DNA of 36,285 bases. It comes from Deltaproteobacteria bacterium GWA2_45_12 (GTDB lineage: Bacteria; UBA10199). The notes below the pieces were generated by a model, which did no database searches, was not told where the DNA came from, and saw nothing but the letters and a program-made list of their open reading frames with translations. Positions 26,080 to 33,558 of this stretch are shown piece after piece. A program made the position numbers and the translations under genes. Every line of letters starts with the position of its first letter. The stretch's first letter is position 1. Location of the stretch: the NCBI GenBank assembly GCA_001797365.1, contig MGPH01000005.1, positions 1 through 36,285 on the forward strand, written 5' to 3'.

Positions 26080-26556
26080 ATGAAAACTAAAAACCTATTT
26101 TTTACCGTACTTCTTTTATTGATTTCCGTTGGTACCGGCTACGCCAAAAACGAACCTGTCTCATTTATCCCTGCATCACCACCCCCGGAAGGATATGCCT
26201 TGGTTTATGTTTGCCGACTGAAAGCACTCCCCATGGGCGGCAGGGCCAATGTCATGGTAGACAAGCGATCCATCGTGAAAATTTCCAACCACGAATACAC
26301 ATGGTTTTATTTGAAAGAAGGCCCTCATCGGATGAAAATCAGGTGGAGTGCTTTGTCAAACATCCCTAACTTGGAATTTAACTTTCCAACGAAAAGTCAG
26401 CAGACTTATTTCTTGAAAATTACCACAGGGGCCGGATTCAACCTATTTGGTGGCAATACCCAAGCCTCTGTCCAAGGAGTGGATGAAACAACTGCCTTGC
26501 AGGAATTGACCGAAATCCGGTCTTATGAACCTGCAAACATTCAGAAGGTGGATTAA
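26080..26556 (+). CDS. DUF2846-like secreted protein
   Basis: A 158-residue protein with a cleavable signal peptide (hydrophobic residues ~5-20, probable cleavage after GYA). After a Pro-rich segment comes the DUF2846 pattern: ALVYVCRLKA, VMVDKRSIVKISNHEYTWF, then the EGPHRMKI strand. The family is periplasmic or lipid-anchored, and its molecular role is not established. No lipobox is present. The last codon region overlaps the relaxase gene stop by 4 bp in convergent orientation. It therefore probably marks the edge of, or cargo next to, the mobilizable element. Confidence 0.75.
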   Translation: MKTKNLFFTVLLLLISVGTGYAKNEPVSFIPASPPPEGYALVYVCRLKALPMGGRANVMVDKRSIVKISNHEYTWFYLKEGPHRMKIRWSALSNIPNLEFNFPTKSQQTYFLKITTGAGFNLFGGNTQASVQGVDETTALQELTEIRSYEPANIQKVD

Positions 26557-29195
26557 CTTCTATCCAGTTCCATGTCCTTTTTCGATTTGACTCTTTCATG
26601 AGTTTGCTGGACGGTTGGATTGTATCGAGGAATTTTTTCGGGATTAATTCTTAATTCCAGTGCTGCTTCCTTCGGATTTTCCCTCGTCATGGCTTCCGGA
26701 AGTTTCGCCCTATCATTGGTGTAAATTTTTACTTCTTGTCGAGCTCGACTAATGGCCACGTAGTAGTTGTCCTGGGCTGAGGTCAGACTTTTAGTGTCTG
26801 CTTCAATGAGAACTTTTTCACAGGTTTTACCCTGCGCCGCATGAACGGTGGAGCAATAGCCATAATCCATGTGCAGAGGTTTGCTGCCAGTGATTTTGAC
26901 CACATGGCCATTCTCTTTTTGGATATGCAGAGTCTTATCCAAATCCACCTTAACAACTCGTGCCCGTTCACCATTATCAAAATTTTTCTGCGGATCATTC
27001 CTCGTAAACCGAATCATATCCCCCTGAGAGATTTCTCGTTGGTTTATCTGGTAAACGCCCACTTTGTTTTTATGTCGAGGGTACCATTTTATGCGAGAGC
27101 CATCCTCCTTTTGAAGGATGACATAGGAATTTTTAATTTCTTTAATAATGGCCTGACTTCCTTTCTTGAGTTTGAGGGTGGAATAATTTCTTTCAGGAAC
27201 GATGATATCCCCAATCTTGTAACTGCGGATTTCCTTAATCTGAGCTTTGGTAAAAGCTTTATCCTGTAAAACGGGAACCAGATTGCCTTTCCCATGAAAT
27301 CCCAGATTTTGTCTGACCTGTTGGTTGATTGAATCTTTAGCCCGATTGGTTCCTGATACAATGAGCGTTTCTTTTTGTTCATGCTTGGTGAGTTCCGTGT
27401 AGTCCTTGGCAATCTGGGCGTGTCTTGCTTCTTCATTTTGAATTTCGGTAATGGATTTGTCCAAAACAGCAATTGATTGAACGATCTCGCCGCGGGCTGC
27501 CAGCTCCACAGCTTTTTTGAGTTCAGGTTCTTTTTGGCGTTGAATCTCGCTCATACCTGCTGTTGGCATTCCATGAGCTTGAAGTTGAGCGAAAGGTTTT
27601 CCGGCCTCAACCGCTTTTAGCTGCTGGGTATCTCCTACCAGCACTACTTTGGCCTGATAGTGAAAAGCCGTTCTAAAAACAGCTTCCATTTGCTTGGAAG
27701 ACACCATGCCTGCTTCATCGATCACCAACACAGTTTTTGAATTTATCTTTTTTTGCCTCTCCGGAACTTGGAAGGCAGATATCGTCATACTTTCCATTCC
27801 TGTTTTGGATAATTCCTTGGTAGCCGAAGTGCTAGGGGCCAGTCCTACCATTTGATAACCCTGTTTGTGGGCCAGCTCATTTGTGGCTTTGAGCATGAAG
27901 GTCTTTCCGGTCCCCGCCAAGCCTTGGATGCCCACAGCCCAGGTCGAACTTGTTAAAATCAATTGAGAGGCCTTTTTTTGTTCCTCATTAAGCTTGGACT
28001 CTTCCAGAAATTTATCGACCTGTTGCGGACCAAAAATAGACCGATTAAAGGCCCGGCCCCTTTGCTCCATTTGAAGGGTCATTTGTTCTCGCTTGATCGC
28101 TTCAGGGGTAGTGATACGTTCTCCAAACTGCAAGAGAAGGCCTTCTTTGAGTCTTCGATCAATCTCAAATTGAATTTCTTTGAATGTATTATAGCGAACA
28201 CCGTGTTGAAGAGCTGTCCGCAAAAACTGGCTTTGAGTAATCACTGATTGTCTTTCCAGGAGATGATCTAGGGCAAATTGGACGCCATTGTGAGCCAGTG
28301 AGAGATTATTGATTTTTTGGGGCTTTAATTTTTGTTGGTAATGGATCTTTGATTCCAGACTTTTTTCTTTCCAATGTTCTTTTAGAAATTGGCGGTCCAC
28401 ATCGGTTTTTCTTTGCCGAGTGGCGATAGTGATAAGCTGCTTTTCTTGAGGGGAGGCTGACTCGCGGGTTTTACCGCCTTTTTTTAAAATCTCCTCGATG
28501 GCCTGACTCCGGCTACTGAAACTTTCAATTTGACTATCGGTAATGTGCCCGAGTTCGAAGCGGCCATCTTGGTGAGTGACACGTACTTCATACCCAAGAT
28601 TTTGAACCTCACGGGCTAACTCTGCCCTATAGAGCACCCCCATCAGCATTTTCTGACGGTAAAAAAGCTCGTTATCCATGGCCCTCCACTTGCCGTCTTC
28701 CCTCTGGGTGAGGTTTAAGACCACGCAATGAGTATGAAGCTGTGGATCACAAGCACGGCTGAGCTCGTGTCTAAACGTTGCGGCTAGCATATTCCGGGTG
28801 GGGACCTTCTTTAATTCGCCATCAACCATTCGCCGGTAGGTAACTAAAGTTTCCGCGTATTTTAATGCTTGGGTCACGGCGCGGTCATGGGCATCAATCA
28901 AAGCATAATCCCCGGCGATAAGCGCTTGCATGGATACTGATTTAGGGGCGCTAAAGGTTAAATCGGTGCCTCCCCGGCGGCCTTGAGTGTTTTCCTTGAT
29001 GGTTTCACCGTTAGGTAGAATACCGGCCAAAAGGTTTTTAAACTTATCCTGTTGAATTTCTCCCTGAAGGTTTAACGCTGTTGCGGCTTTACCTTGCCAC
29101 TGGCTTGGACTTTTATCCTTGGTGTAATAATCATCGGCCTTTTCATAGTATCGGCTGGCATCATCATTCCCGCTGACATTGGCAATACTGAGCAT
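26553..29195 (-). CDS. MobF (TrwC/TraI-type) conjugative relaxase-helicase
   Basis: An 880-residue protein. The N-terminal relaxase has tyrosine pairs YY at 16-17 and 23-24 and the metal-binding motif H143...SRACDPQLHTH with H154 and H156. The sequence GTDLTFSAPKSVSMQAL is typical of MobF enzymes. It would nick oriT, form a covalent bond with the 5' end and pilot the strand. The C-terminal part is a RecD-like SF1 helicase: Walker A GLAGTGKT (Lys431), Walker B VLVIDEAGM, and a UvrD-type end with YCSTVHAAQGKT and YVAISRARQEVKIY. At 880 residues it is near TrwC length. The ATG lies 2 bp after the coupling-protein gene, in one operon with the accessory gene. Confidence 0.95.
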   Translation of the reverse strand: MLSIANVSGNDDASRYYEKADDYYTKDKSPSQWQGKAATALNLQGEIQQDKFKNLLAGILPNGETIKENTQGRRGGTDLTFSAPKSVSMQALIAGDYALIDAHDRAVTQALKYAETLVTYRRMVDGELKKVPTRNMLAATFRHELSRACDPQLHTHCVVLNLTQREDGKWRAMDNELFYRQKMLMGVLYRAELAREVQNLGYEVRVTHQDGRFELGHITDSQIESFSSRSQAIEEILKKGGKTRESASPQEKQLITIATRQRKTDVDRQFLKEHWKEKSLESKIHYQQKLKPQKINNLSLAHNGVQFALDHLLERQSVITQSQFLRTALQHGVRYNTFKEIQFEIDRRLKEGLLLQFGERITTPEAIKREQMTLQMEQRGRAFNRSIFGPQQVDKFLEESKLNEEQKKASQLILTSSTWAVGIQGLAGTGKTFMLKATNELAHKQGYQMVGLAPSTSATKELSKTGMESMTISAFQVPERQKKINSKTVLVIDEAGMVSSKQMEAVFRTAFHYQAKVVLVGDTQQLKAVEAGKPFAQLQAHGMPTAGMSEIQRQKEPELKKAVELAARGEIVQSIAVLDKSITEIQNEEARHAQIAKDYTELTKHEQKETLIVSGTNRAKDSINQQVRQNLGFHGKGNLVPVLQDKAFTKAQIKEIRSYKIGDIIVPERNYSTLKLKKGSQAIIKEIKNSYVILQKEDGSRIKWYPRHKNKVGVYQINQREISQGDMIRFTRNDPQKNFDNGERARVVKVDLDKTLHIQKENGHVVKITGSKPLHMDYGYCSTVHAAQGKTCEKVLIEADTKSLTSAQDNYYVAISRARQEVKIYTNDRAKLPEAMTRENPKEAALELRINPEKIPRYNPTVQQTHERVKSKKDMELDRS

Positions 29196-29197
29196 AC

Positions 29198-30721
29198 TTA
29201 CTCCTGAAAGGGTTGGGTGACTGTGGGCAGATCAATGGGTTTAAGTTCGACTCGGGCAATGGGATAGTCTCCGGCAAAACTTAAATAACCCGATAAAGGT
29301 GGTAAATTAGTAATCTCGCTGGGAAGAACGATCCGCTCCTTGACCCGCTGTTTGACCTCGGTTTTCTGGCGGCCTTGGCGAGTTTGAGTCGTGGATGTTT
29401 GGATTCTTTCCAAATCCTGTTCGCCCAGACCACGGCTAAAATCCTCAGCTGTCTGGGAATCGCTGGAAGTTCCCCCCAATATCAAAAGATTGCTAAAGCA
29501 GGAACGCAGGACAATGGCTTTCTCACGGCCATAAAGATGGTCCAATTGAGCTGTCGATTGAAGGCCTGTAACAATGCGCAAGCCATGCTTGCGGCCCTTT
29601 GTGAGAGCAGCCTCCAAGCTATTCAGCCTTTCAAGAGAGGCCAGCTCGTCAATAATGATCCATATGCGCCGATTGTCACTGGGCGGCAGGCTTAAGATGG
29701 ATGTACAAAGGATGTCCAACCAGGTGGAAATAAGCGGGCGTAAAGCATCCGCCATATCCTCACGCCATGTGATGAAGAGGTTTCCCGCATTGTCGTTTTT
29801 TAACCATTCCCTAAGGGAAAAATTACCGGGTTTAAGGTATTGATGAGGGGCAATATGCTTGGCAATGATGAACCGAACACTGGCCGCGGCTTTATCAGCC
29901 CCCGAAATAAACTGGCCTGCGGCCGCTGTGTCAGCGAGAAACTCTTTTAATTCTTCCTGTGGTTTGACGGTCAGCCAATCTGCTAATTCCTTCGTGTCGT
30001 ACTTGCGGTTCAAAAATAGCTTTTTGGTCGTTTCTGCACAAAGGAGTTGAGCATACTCATGCCACTCGCGATCATGGGATGAAATGGGGGGTGGGATGAT
30101 CGACCTGGCATAACGCATATGGTCGTACACCGAACTCATTTCATTAAAAATCGACCAACCTTCACCTCTTAAGTCAAAGGGATTGAGGATTACATCCCCC
30201 TTTTTGAAGAAATGGGAAACGAAGTCACCGTTTGGATCTGTGATAATCACGCGATCCCCACGTGGGATGATCCGAGTCAACATTTCCTTAATGGCGACAG
30301 TCTTGCCGGTACCGGTACGGCCACCAATCAGAAAATGAAGCGTTTCTAACGAAGTGGGGATGGGGACATCTGCAATCGTGATTTGAGATTGCCGCTTCTT
30401 CAAAGTATATCGTTTAAGCTTCTCAGTTCTTACAATATCGGCGCCGCGGATGTGATGGCGAGACTTCAAACTACTAGGAACATGGTTTTCATACAGCCAC
30501 AGCAGAAAGAGGCCCAATGCAAAACCTGCCAACCCACTGGCAACAGTCAACCAGGTGAAACTTTGAGTTTTGACCAACTGAGGGATGATGTGAAAAAGGC
30601 TAGTCAATGAGAAGTGGGACAAGTCGAAGTAAAAGTAGGAAATGGCAAACAGTAAAATGATGCCCGTGGCAACGGACAGTCCGACATAAAGAAATATTCG
30701 TTCGAGGTTATGTTTGCTCAT
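29198..30721 (-). CDS. Type IV coupling protein (TraD/TrwB family)
   Basis: A 507-residue membrane ATPase that links the relaxosome to a type IV secretion channel. Two N-terminal transmembrane segments lie at residues ~10-30 and ~55-78. The RecA-like domain has Walker A GGRTGTGKT (Lys140), and further motifs include ITDPNGDF and WIIIDELASL (Walker B). The LEAALTKGRKHGLRIVTGLQ stretch is characteristic of TraD/TrwB. The ATG overlaps the stop of the upstream ribbon-helix-helix gene (ATGA), and the relaxase gene follows after 2 bp. No channel genes are seen nearby, so the element probably borrows a helper apparatus. Confidence 0.93.
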   Translation of the reverse strand: MSKHNLERIFLYVGLSVATGIILLFAISYFYFDLSHFSLTSLFHIIPQLVKTQSFTWLTVASGLAGFALGLFLLWLYENHVPSSLKSRHHIRGADIVRTEKLKRYTLKKRQSQITIADVPIPTSLETLHFLIGGRTGTGKTVAIKEMLTRIIPRGDRVIITDPNGDFVSHFFKKGDVILNPFDLRGEGWSIFNEMSSVYDHMRYARSIIPPPISSHDREWHEYAQLLCAETTKKLFLNRKYDTKELADWLTVKPQEELKEFLADTAAAGQFISGADKAAASVRFIIAKHIAPHQYLKPGNFSLREWLKNDNAGNLFITWREDMADALRPLISTWLDILCTSILSLPPSDNRRIWIIIDELASLERLNSLEAALTKGRKHGLRIVTGLQSTAQLDHLYGREKAIVLRSCFSNLLILGGTSSDSQTAEDFSRGLGEQDLERIQTSTTQTRQGRQKTEVKQRVKERIVLPSEITNLPPLSGYLSFAGDYPIARVELKPIDLPTVTQPFQE

Positions 30722-31041
30722 ATGATTTTTGTCCTTTCTTTTCCAAATCGCTTATCCAGATTTTCATCCACCTTCTTTAAGACCTGCGCATTCCGCTCAA
30801 AAAAGAACTCGCGGAGTAAAAGCAAGACTTCAACGATCAAGGGGTAAAGGCCTGAGTCGTTTGATTCATTTTTTAAATTTTGTGATTGAGGTGGTGGACC
30901 GGCTTGCGATGTTTCCAAATTTTTAGATTCTAAAAGTTTTCGACGCAAAACTTCCGCGACGCTTGATTTATACTTTGCGGCCTCATCACGAAGTTCGGCC
31001 AAAATTTCACCTGGGAGAAAAGTAGTAAATTTTTTCTTCAT
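30718..31041 (-). CDS. Ribbon-helix-helix relaxosome accessory protein (TrwA/MobC-like)
   Basis: A 107-residue protein. The ATG at 31041 is chosen because AGAGG lies 8 nt upstream; an upstream start nine codons earlier lacks one. The N-terminus KKKFTTFLPGEILAELRDEA, then SVAEVLRRKLLES, is a ribbon-helix-helix DNA-binding fold. The middle is Pro/Gln-rich and the C-terminus is a coiled-coil-like helix (LLLLREFFFERNAQVLKKVDENL). By position and fold it should bind oriT, help the relaxase and repress its own operon. The perfect 19-bp inverted repeat at 31043-31120 overlaps its ribosome site and is the obvious binding target. Confidence 0.8.
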   Translation of the reverse strand: MKKKFTTFLPGEILAELRDEAAKYKSSVAEVLRRKLLESKNLETSQAGPPPQSQNLKNESNDSGLYPLIVEVLLLLREFFFERNAQVLKKVDENLDKRFGKERTKII

Positions 31042-31042
31042 A

Positions 31043-31120
31043 AAAATGTCCTCTTTTGTCCTCTTCAAAAACTTATAGTTCTTGCTAGGTTATCTGTCAG
31101 CGGACAAAAGAGGACATTTT
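31043..31120. repeat. Perfect 19-bp inverted repeat, putative oriT/operator
   Basis: The left arm is at 31043-31061 and the right arm, GGACAAAAGAGGACATTTT, at 31102-31120, with 40 bp between them. Arms are exact reverse complements. Each contains two GGAC(A)/AGGAC submotifs. The left arm contains the Shine-Dalgarno region of the ribbon-helix-helix gene. The location between divergent mobilization genes fits an origin of transfer. The nick site cannot be identified by eye. Confidence 0.75.
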
Positions 31121-31205
31121 AGGAAGGCTTTAAAAATGAGCGGATTTGAGAATAAACAAACGATTTCAATGACATCCCAATGCAACGAAACTTGCGTCAG
31201 GTGTG

Positions 31206-31253
31206 TACGGATTTTTAAAGGGGGCGTAGCCCAACTTCCTTTAAGGCAAAATC
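31206..31253. repeat. Imperfect nested hairpin upstream of the mobilization gene
   Basis: The outer arms CGGATTTT/AAAATCCG, middle arms TTAAAGG/CCTTTAA and inner arms GGGC/GCCC around GTA form one long bulged stem. It lies 45 bp before the 31298 gene. It may be part of oriT, or a leader structure. Confidence 0.65.
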
Positions 31254-31297
31254 CGAGGAACTAACAAAAACGGGCCAACCAAAAACAGGAGGAGAAA

Positions 31298-31597
31298 ATG
31301 AGTATCAGCAAAGAACAAATACTAGCCAAACGAAAACGATTAGAAATTCAGAAAGCAAAAGATGAGGTCAAATCACAAGCGATTCGCTTACGATTAAGAA
31401 AGGCGGCGCAAAAACTCATCGCGCTTTCAAAGCAAGTTGAAAATGAAAGGAAGATGGTTTTGGGCGGGTTCTATTTGAGCAAAGCAAATACAGACCCAAG
31501 TTTTAAAACGATGCTTGAAGCAGAGATTGCCGCAAGCTCACTCGGGGATTATGAGAAGAGCCTCTTTGCCGTCCCAAAAGAAACGACTGCCAAGTAA
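31298..31597 (+). CDS. Mobilization protein, MobD/TraD(Ti)-like
   Basis: A 99-residue basic protein behind a strong AGGAGGAG ribosome site. It has a Lys/Arg-rich amphipathic helix (residues ~8-50, coiled-coil-like). A motif RKMVLGGFYLSKANTDPSFK, then MLEAEI, follows. This resembles the short RK-I-V-G-A-xxL-x-x-A-x-x-D-P-x-F pattern that I associate with accessory mobilization proteins. It probably joins the relaxosome at the nearby oriT candidate. It is divergent from the accessory/coupling/relaxase operon and convergent with the following minus-strand gene. Family assignment is by pattern only. Confidence 0.5.
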   Translation: MSISKEQILAKRKRLEIQKAKDEVKSQAIRLRLRKAAQKLIALSKQVENERKMVLGGFYLSKANTDPSFKTMLEAEIAASSLGDYEKSLFAVPKETTAK

Positions 31598-31615
31598 AGC
31601 ACTTCCCCTCGCACC

Positions 31616-32062
31616 TTAAGTGCAAAGGGAAATGAGGCCTTCACGAACAAGAGAAACGATTTCATCTTTCTCCATTTGCTGGCCATAGGTGATAAGAGTC
31701 AACACATCGGCTTTCTCCAAGCCGAATTCGTCTTGGGCCTGGTCGCAATAGCCCACTCGATTCAAGTTGGAGCCGAGCCACTGAAGTAAGTCATGGGTGT
31801 AAATATCAGCTTCCAGCCTGACATCATCGATATCGGCATTGTCACAACCAGCAAAGGCATAAAGGGCATCAAGGATGGTTTCATAACGAAAATCATCCGG
31901 CATGAAATCCCCATGGGCTTTATGGATGAGATCCACAAGTTCATCGGGAGCATTGTCTTTGAGGACATAGACTTCATGTTTGTTACCCTCACGAACGATG
32001 GTCTTGAAATATTGGGAGAACTGATCGGCTTTGGAAGCTATTTGTTGATTAAGTTGGTTCAT
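31616..32062 (-). CDS. Conserved mobile-element hypothetical protein
   Basis: A 148-residue acidic soluble protein. Blocks such as HEVYVLKDNAPDELVDLIHK, AHGDFMPDDFRYETI and LEADIYTHDLLQWLGS resemble a protein type that I recall from plasmids and integrative elements of proteobacteria. Its function is unknown. It contains no DNA-binding motif that I can see. An AAAGAAAG ribosome site precedes the ATG. The high Asp/Glu content could suit a DNA mimic or an anti-defence factor, but this is speculation. It lies downstream of a terminator that separates it from the next minus-strand gene. Confidence 0.7.
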   Translation of the reverse strand: MNQLNQQIASKADQFSQYFKTIVREGNKHEVYVLKDNAPDELVDLIHKAHGDFMPDDFRYETILDALYAFAGCDNADIDDVRLEADIYTHDLLQWLGSNLNRVGYCDQAQDEFGLEKADVLTLITYGQQMEKDEIVSLVREGLISLCT

Positions 32063-32088
32063 ATAAACTTTCTTTAATTGGATGAAAA

Positions 32089-32110
32089 GGGGGAGAGGTC
32101 ATTCTCCCCC
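32089..32110 (-). terminator. Rho-independent terminator
   Basis: On the minus strand GGGGGAGA-ATGACC-TCTCCCCC forms a perfect 8-bp stem followed by TTTT. It lies after the small gene that ends at 32119 and before the start of the 31616-32062 gene. Confidence 0.8.
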
Positions 32111-32118
32111 TGGTTCAT

Positions 32119-32313
32119 TTAGGCTGCTTGTTGTTTAGATTTTCTGTCTCGGATTTGAAGTTTTCCGTTAAGAGGTACCGAATCAAGGATCACGTTAATC
32201 GATCCATCTTGGTTGATAAAACCCACCCCGACCTTAATCCATTGAGTAAAGCCCTTGTCGGCTGTTTCTTTGATTACGAAAACGTCTTTGATTTTGATTG
32301 TTTGATTTTCCAT
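32119..32313 (-). CDS. Small hypothetical protein of the mobile element
   Basis: A 64-residue protein beginning MENQTIKIKDVFVIKETADK. The ATG at 32313 has AAGGA 8 nt upstream. A longer frame reaching back to 32538 would run through the structured intergenic region and is rejected. The product is beta-rich (KVGVGFINQDGSINVILDSVP) with a Lys/Arg/Gln-rich tail, which suggests a small barrel-like nucleic-acid binding protein, but I recognise no family. The first codons and the ribosome-site region are duplicated in inverted orientation at 32498-32520. The leader contains the nested fold described separately. Confidence 0.65.
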   Translation of the reverse strand: MENQTIKIKDVFVIKETADKGFTQWIKVGVGFINQDGSINVILDSVPLNGKLQIRDRKSKQQAA

Positions 32314-32520
32314 TTTATTTTTCCTTTTTTTTGGAACCGTCATTGGTTCCACCAGCCAAACCAATGACGATACAAAAAAGGTTGCCGATCTTTGAGGAGG
32401 GATAAGGGCATGCCACTCAAGGCCTGTGACAGCCCCAAGGGGGATGGCGCAGGTCTTGAAATGCCCCCCGACGAAAAGAAAATCGGCAACCGGAAATGAA
32501 AAATAAAATGGAAAATCAAA
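32301..32520. repeat. 23-bp perfect inverted repeat enclosing 174 bp
   Basis: The arms at 32301-32323 and 32498-32520 are exact reverse complements and each contains AAAATGGAAAATC, an ATG with the next codons. The left arm is the real start of the 64-residue gene; the right arm opens a 12-codon frame (32508-32546). Between them lie an 11-bp inverted repeat (CGTCATTGGTT/AACCAATGACG) and the nested fold. Confidence 0.8.
32380..32491 (+). ncRNA. Candidate structured RNA, four nested stems
   Basis: The outer stem is GGTTGCCGAT (32380) with ATCGGCAACC (ends 32491). The second is GGGCAT (32406-32411) with ATGCCC (32461-32466). The third is TCAAGGCCTG (32417-32426) with CAGGTCTTGA (32450-32459), containing one G-U pair. 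The apical stem is CCCC with GGGG around AAG. The wobble pairs only in plus-strand RNA; on the minus strand it would be C-A, so plus is favoured. It could be an independent RNA, a single-stranded DNA structure used in transfer, or the leader of the minus-strand gene. No 300-base stretch in 32314-32896 holds another gene. Confidence 0.55.
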
Positions 32521-32743
32521 AACGAGGTGGGGTGTCACTTAAATAACAGCCGACAAATACGTTGAAGAGATTAAGATGGGGAATGTACCAAGATGGGGCC
32601 ATCCTCAACGCTGAATTCGGGGCCACTCCGGGCGCGGCCTACATTTAGGAAAAATCGAAACAGAAAATCACTCAACAACTTAAATGAACGGGGGATAATT
32701 TCCAGTTCCTCCCTCAGCCATTTTGATTTGACACACCAGGATA

Positions 32744-32775
32744 TGCATCCATGCATCAATTGAAGCATGGATGCA
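32744..32775. repeat. 32-bp near-perfect palindrome
   Basis: TGCATCCATGC and GCATGGATGCA flank A-TCAATTGA-A; only the two As opposite each other fail to pair. It lies 122 bp upstream of the XRE repressor gene. It could be a recombination or replication site, or an operator for an abundant dimer. Confidence 0.7.
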
Positions 32776-32784
32776 GTAAACGGA

Positions 32785-32832
32785 GCGTCAATATGACGCA
32801 GAACAACGACTCATAGCGTCATAACATTATGA
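32785..32832. promoter_or_regulatory. Operator cluster upstream of the XRE repressor
   Basis: A palindrome GCGTCA-ATA-TGACGC (32785-32799) is followed by a further GCGTCAT and the palindrome TCATAA-CA-TTATGA (32819-32832). Repeated GCGTCAT half-sites upstream of an XRE gene suggest repressor binding and autoregulation. A TTGACA (-35-like) lies shortly downstream, near 32860. Confidence 0.6.
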
Positions 32833-32896
32833 TTTTAAAAGATTTTTTAGATAAAACGTATTGACAAACTCATTCCAAGAGAGCTAGAAATTTTAC

Positions 32897-33163
32897 ATGG
32901 CTATCAAAAACTTCACTCTTGGAGAAGCCATCCAGACCATCCGGTCTAAATTTAAAATTTCACAACATAAACTAGCAGAACTTGTCGGCGTTCGTATCAC
33001 CACCGTTTCTCGTTGGGAACGGAATCAAGGAACTGAAGATATGAAACTGAAGCATTTTTTAAAAATTGCAGAGGTAACTCACACAACGCCATTTGAATTA
33101 TTGGAAATTTTTGGAGAAACAAATTTGCAAATTGAACATCAAGTGAATGATCAAAAATTATGA
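32897..33163 (+). CDS. XRE-family repressor of the mobile element
   Basis: An 88-residue protein almost entirely occupied by an XRE/C1-type HTH: LGEAIQTIRSKFKISQHKLA, then ELVGVRITTVSRWERNQGTE, then the MKLKHFLKIAEV helix. It probably represses the excision genes that follow. Its stop overlaps the start of the next gene (ATGA, 33160-33163), so the two are translationally coupled. No ribosome site is obvious; GAGAG lies about 13 nt upstream. The upstream palindromes are the likely binding sites. Confidence 0.85.
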   Translation: MAIKNFTLGEAIQTIRSKFKISQHKLAELVGVRITTVSRWERNQGTEDMKLKHFLKIAEVTHTTPFELLEIFGETNLQIEHQVNDQKL

Positions 33164-33558
33164 CAAATATAGAACTTGAAAATGAGGAAAAAGTAGGGCC
33201 TTATGGCGAACGGATCTTTGACAATCCACTCGCACTTTTAAGCCTTAAATTAAAACATAAGGTCTTAGAAAAGGAAGACGTCGCCTTCATTTTTGATGTG
33301 TCTGTAAAGACCATCAGCCGGATGATGGCCGACGACTCCTTGCCATTCCACTACGTTGGCAACAAGCCACGCTTCTACTTAGATGAAGTGATCACGGCAT
33401 TTCGGAATGACTCCTTAAACCTCGAAAGGAGAAACTCCCATGATAAGAAAAATAACCAATATAGATGGAACGGTGCGGTACCAGGCCAGAGTAACGGTTC
33501 TGGGCCAAAGACTCTTCAAGAAATTCGAGACGCGGCAGGCCGCGGCCGAATGGGTTAA
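33160..33558 (+). CDS. Excisionase-like HTH protein
   Basis: A 132-residue protein. Residues ~35-85 contain a MerR/Xis-type helix-turn-helix: VLEKEDVAFIFDVSVKTISR, then MMADDSLPFHYVGNKPRFYL and the closing helix DEVITAF. Such proteins bend DNA and direct the integrase toward excision. Its C-terminal ~40 residues are low in hydrophobics and are encoded in a 119-bp overlap with the integrase start, read in a different frame. It is coupled to the upstream repressor gene. Either the overlap is real or the functional protein ends earlier; the fold itself is complete before the overlap. Confidence 0.7.
   Translation: MTNIELENEEKVGPYGERIFDNPLALLSLKLKHKVLEKEDVAFIFDVSVKTISRMMADDSLPFHYVGNKPRFYLDEVITAFRNDSLNLERRNSHDKKNNQYRWNGAVPGQSNGSGPKTLQEIRDAAGRGRMG

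Noticed and set aside
32314-32538. Longer version of the 64-residue gene
   Set aside because: The extension is translated from palindromic, RNA-like sequence, and the internal ATG has a clear Shine-Dalgarno.
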